Shown: positions 61,372 through 64,000 of the stretch, piece after piece
How positions within the stretch are numbered: position 1 is the stretch's first letter
Layout: each line of letters starts with the position of its first letter
Source of the DNA: Mercurialis annua
Taxonomy: Eukaryota; Streptophyta; Magnoliopsida; Malpighiales; Euphorbiaceae
Reading direction: 5' to 3'
DNA: 64,000 bases
NCBI RefSeq assembly: GCF_937616625.2
Contig: NC_065576.1
Location: 15,564,501 to 15,628,500, forward strand
Notes under the pieces: model-generated
The model's database searches: none
What the model was told of the DNA's origin: nothing
Seen by the model: only the letters and a program-made list of their open reading frames with translations
Translations under genes and position numbers: made by a program

Positions 61372-61734
61372 ATTGTTGTGTGGCTGTAATAGGACTATTA
61401 AATATGTAATTTGGTAGTTAAATGTACTCTCACTAGCTATTTTTCTGTAATTGGTACTCTTATTAGCTCTTTTTAGGTGTTTTTTTGATTTGGTAGTCTT
61501 AAAAGTACTATGCACATTTAATAGTCTATTACTGCCTGAAATTTACAAGTACTGTCATATAGCAAATACTGCCTGAAATTAGATCACATATAAATTTATA
61601 GCTATTTGATAACAGAAAAAGCCTCAAATTCACATTACATCCAAAATAGGTAAATAGATAATTACATTGAAAATGACCTGAAGTCACAAAAACCTGTGCC
61701 TAAGCAAATATTTTTTTTTATCAAAAACCTGCAC

Positions 61735-61850
61735 TTAGCAAACCTATATTGCTCAAAAACCTTTACTTAGCAAATGTACTTTGCTCAAAATACTGTAGTT
61801 AGCAAATATACTTTGCTCAAAATATTATAGTTAGCTATGCTAAATTGCTC
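61735..61850. repeat. short tandem repeat, about 32-bp unit
   Basis: Four imperfect copies of TTAGCAAATGTACTTTGCTC plus a short A/T spacer, between the two convergent genes of the Mutator-like element. Confidence 0.8.
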
Positions 61851-61937
61851 AAAAAGCTAATCTGAGCAATTGCACAAAAAAGCTGTTAACAATGTCATAT
61901 TTTGTTAACTATACAAAATAACTACAAGCTGCCTTCA

Positions 61938-64000
61938 TCAACCATCAATGTGAAGCTGCCTTGAGTTGGACCTTCCACGGCGTGGACTTTGGCTCGAGCT
62001 ACCATAGCCTCCGAACACATTTCTAGCTGACCTTGTACCAGGCTGCAAACAACATATATCACAAGATTACAAAGCCATAGTTTTAACTTACTTATGCCAA
62101 ACATTACATATAATTATATTCACCAACTTACATTCCAAACTGCCACCCCGGTCCTCTCATCAATATAAACTCCTAACCCAGAAATTCTACCTCTCTTGAA
62201 ATAACTTACCATAGGTTCTTTACTCTTTCCATTACGAGCACTTGAAGTTGCAGGAGCTTTTCCTTTGTCATTGACTTGACTCCTAGTTGTTGGTCTCAGA
62301 GGTGGTTGGCTGTAGCTTGTTGGTGGCCTAGGAGTTGGCTGGCTGGGTATAGTTGGAGTTGGCTGGCTAGTAGTAGGCTGGCTGGTACTTGCTCTTCCAC
62401 GGACAGACCTAGTAACAAAGATGTTATTAACAGAGAAGAAGAAGCAGTAACAAAGATGTTATTAACAGAGAAGCAGAACATTACCTTGTATTCTTATCCC
62501 TAATGTGATCTCTTAACAGAGAAGCAGAAGCAGAAACATTATTTGAGGTTTCAGGGTTAGTGTTTCGATTGCGTTTTCTACGATTGGTAGTAATATTAAC
62601 ACCCTCCTGTAAAAAAAATCAAACAGATTAGTTAACAAAATTAAAAAAAATTAAAATTCAAACAAATGAAATCACCTGCTGATATTGTGGACATCGTCTG
62701 ATATTATGGTCAGGGGCTTTGCAAATTCTACAAGTCATGACACGGCCAAATCGAGATAGCTTGCCGGTCTTCTTTCGTGGTTCATTCGGATCCCTGGTTC
62801 TTGCCTTTTTAGGCCTGCCAGGTAACTTCATCACTCGTGGTGGAGCAATAGCTTCTTTCCCAGTTTCTTCCCAAAACAAGTTACCCCTAACAGGTTGCAT
62901 CATGTGGGAGTAAGTCGTCGCATAAGCCTCCTTCTTATACCAGTGAGCCACATACTTGTTAGGATCTTTACCAGCACTGGAAATGGCACATACAGCATGG
63001 CAGCAAGGGATACCACACAAATCCCATTCCCTGCACGTACATGTCTGTCTTGCTAAATTGACAATATGCCTATTTTCAGAGTTATAAACAGATTTTACTT
63101 CATAATCATCATCGCCATTCCAATCCAGTTCCTAGTCATGACTCTTAAATGTTGCTTTATCTAAGCGCTGCAATGCCCTCGGAGCTATGTTAGTAATCCA
63201 TGTGGTTCCAACTCTTCTTTTAACGTGCAACCTCTTCATGACTTGGACTCGTATCTCCTCCAACATGGTTATAATTGGCTTGCACCTTGCTTCAAGTATC
63301 CAGCCATTGAAGGTTTCAGAGAGGTTGTTATCGACCATGTCACACTGACTTTCAGTTTTGAAATACGCCTTGCAGAACTTCTCTACATCGTAGTGTAGCA
63401 GATCCTTTTAACAATGTTCTCTCCGAGAGGATCTAAGACCTTCAATTTCAATTGCAAATATTGCTTGAAAGTAGACTTTGCACAGCTCCAAAATGCAATC
63501 TTTCTTTCTTCACCTCGCCATTTCTTAGCCCAATTAGCATAAATGTGCCTAGCACACATCCTATGTTCAATGTTAGGTAACATATCCTTTATGGCAACTT
63601 CAAGGCCCTGTAACAAATGGAACACTTAAAAAAATTAGCATAAACTCCTTATATAATAAATTCAAGGCATTTAAGGAAAATTTTATTACCTTTTGCATAT
63701 CGGATATTATGGTGTACCCATCTCCGAACCCCAAAGGAAGGTCACGCTTCAGACAACGAAGGAACCATGCCCAATTTTCTGTGTTCTCCACGGACACTAC
63801 TGCCCAAGCTATTGGAAATATCTGGTTATTTGCATCTCTCCCTATTGCACATAGTAGCTGTCCCTTGCATACCCCTTTTAGGAAACAACCATCAACTCCA
63901 AAAATCTTTCTACAACCCTCCATCCACCCTCTCTTGCATGCGTCAAAGCAAACATACAACGGTCTAAAGTAATTGATCTCCCCACCCTCTTCTGGACTTG
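61938..64000 (-). pseudogene. mudrA-type (MULE) transposase, N-terminus outside window
   Basis: Minus strand, continuing past 64000. The exon ending near 63690 carries the catalytic MULE domain: GVDGCFLKGVCKGQLL (first catalytic Asp), AWAVVSVENTENWAWFL and SDMQK (second Asp). The next, from about 63606, reads MLPNIEHRMCARHIYANWAK, the usual CxxH motif region. A frameshift near 63400 precedes CDMVDNNLSETFNGWI, and a TAG at 63132-63134 interrupts before a SWIM zinc finger (CTCREWDLCGIPCCHAVCA). A CCHC knuckle (CRICKAPDHNIRRC) follows. The tail, Ser/Thr/Pro-rich, is spread over small exons ending at TGA 61938-61940. It would cut Mutator-type ends; the two breaks suggest this copy is dead, though each is a single change. 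Confidence 0.88.
62410..62475. repeat. short tandem duplication in mudrA intron
   Basis: TAACAAAGATGTTATTAACA plus AGAGAAG is repeated twice in succession, with a partial third copy of the end near 62510. Confidence 0.75.

Larger units (their letters stand above)
60190..64000. mobile_element. Mutator-like element with GRF gene and mudrA, right end outside window
   Basis: Sequence from about 60190 (GGACAAACCCATTCTGAAGT, CCCGGTACTATTAAC, then GTCCTTGTACCATT) has the style of plant Mutator-like terminal repeats. It is followed by a plus-strand GRF zinc-finger gene and a minus-strand mudrA-type transposase that runs to the window end. The two genes converge. The partner terminus and target duplication lie outside, so the left boundary is approximate. 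Confidence 0.7.

Overview
This is nuclear DNA of a flowering plant, most likely a eudicot. The evidence is a five-unit polyubiquitin gene with a 5'-leader intron, remnants of plant-only genes (GEX2 gamete protein, DUF248-type methyltransferase, DC1 zinc-finger protein), and a dense, AT-rich population of plant transposable elements: Ty1/copia, Tat-type Ty3/gypsy, a LARD-like element, CACTA, Mutator-like, hAT and a tRNA-derived SINE. The species cannot be told from the window. No RNA genes, CRISPR arrays or prokaryotic features are present.

1-8.4 kb: a broken minus-strand GEX2 gene. A copia element entered one exon (LTR 2317-3050; the rest runs off the window). A coding-less Tat-type LTR element (3826-7489) sits in an intron. 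Its internal region is almost entirely a tandem array whose units carry one or two perfect hairpins.

8.9-37.8 kb: one hAT-type element (terminal inverted repeats at 8915 and 37766, 8-bp target duplications) swollen to about 29 kb by nested insertions. These are a foldback Mutator-like element holding two further Mutator-like elements, another Mutator-like element with its own guest and possibly captured exons, a SINE, a Tat gypsy element containing an inverted duplication of its own gag region, and a 9.4-kb non-coding LARD with 2.5-kb LTRs and a perfect 5-bp target duplication.

37.8-46.3 kb: a TIR element split by an 8.1-kb CACTA transposon with decayed TNP2 and TNPA-type genes and arrays of a subterminal repeat.

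46.3-60.2 kb: the gene-bearing part, with three small TIR elements, a decayed Cys-rich protein gene, a DC1 gene lacking a visible start, a scrambled methyltransferase pseudogene and the intact polyubiquitin gene, the only gene here that is clearly functional. A 0.9-kb hAT-type element follows.

60.2-64 kb: the left end of a Mutator-like element carrying a GRF zinc-finger gene (+) convergent with a mudrA transposase (-) that runs off the window; both have reading-frame breaks.

Overall the window records repeated transposition into a gene-poor stretch between decayed genes, ending beside a housekeeping ubiquitin locus. Boundaries come from reading terminal repeats and target duplications by eye; family names below superfamily level are inferences.
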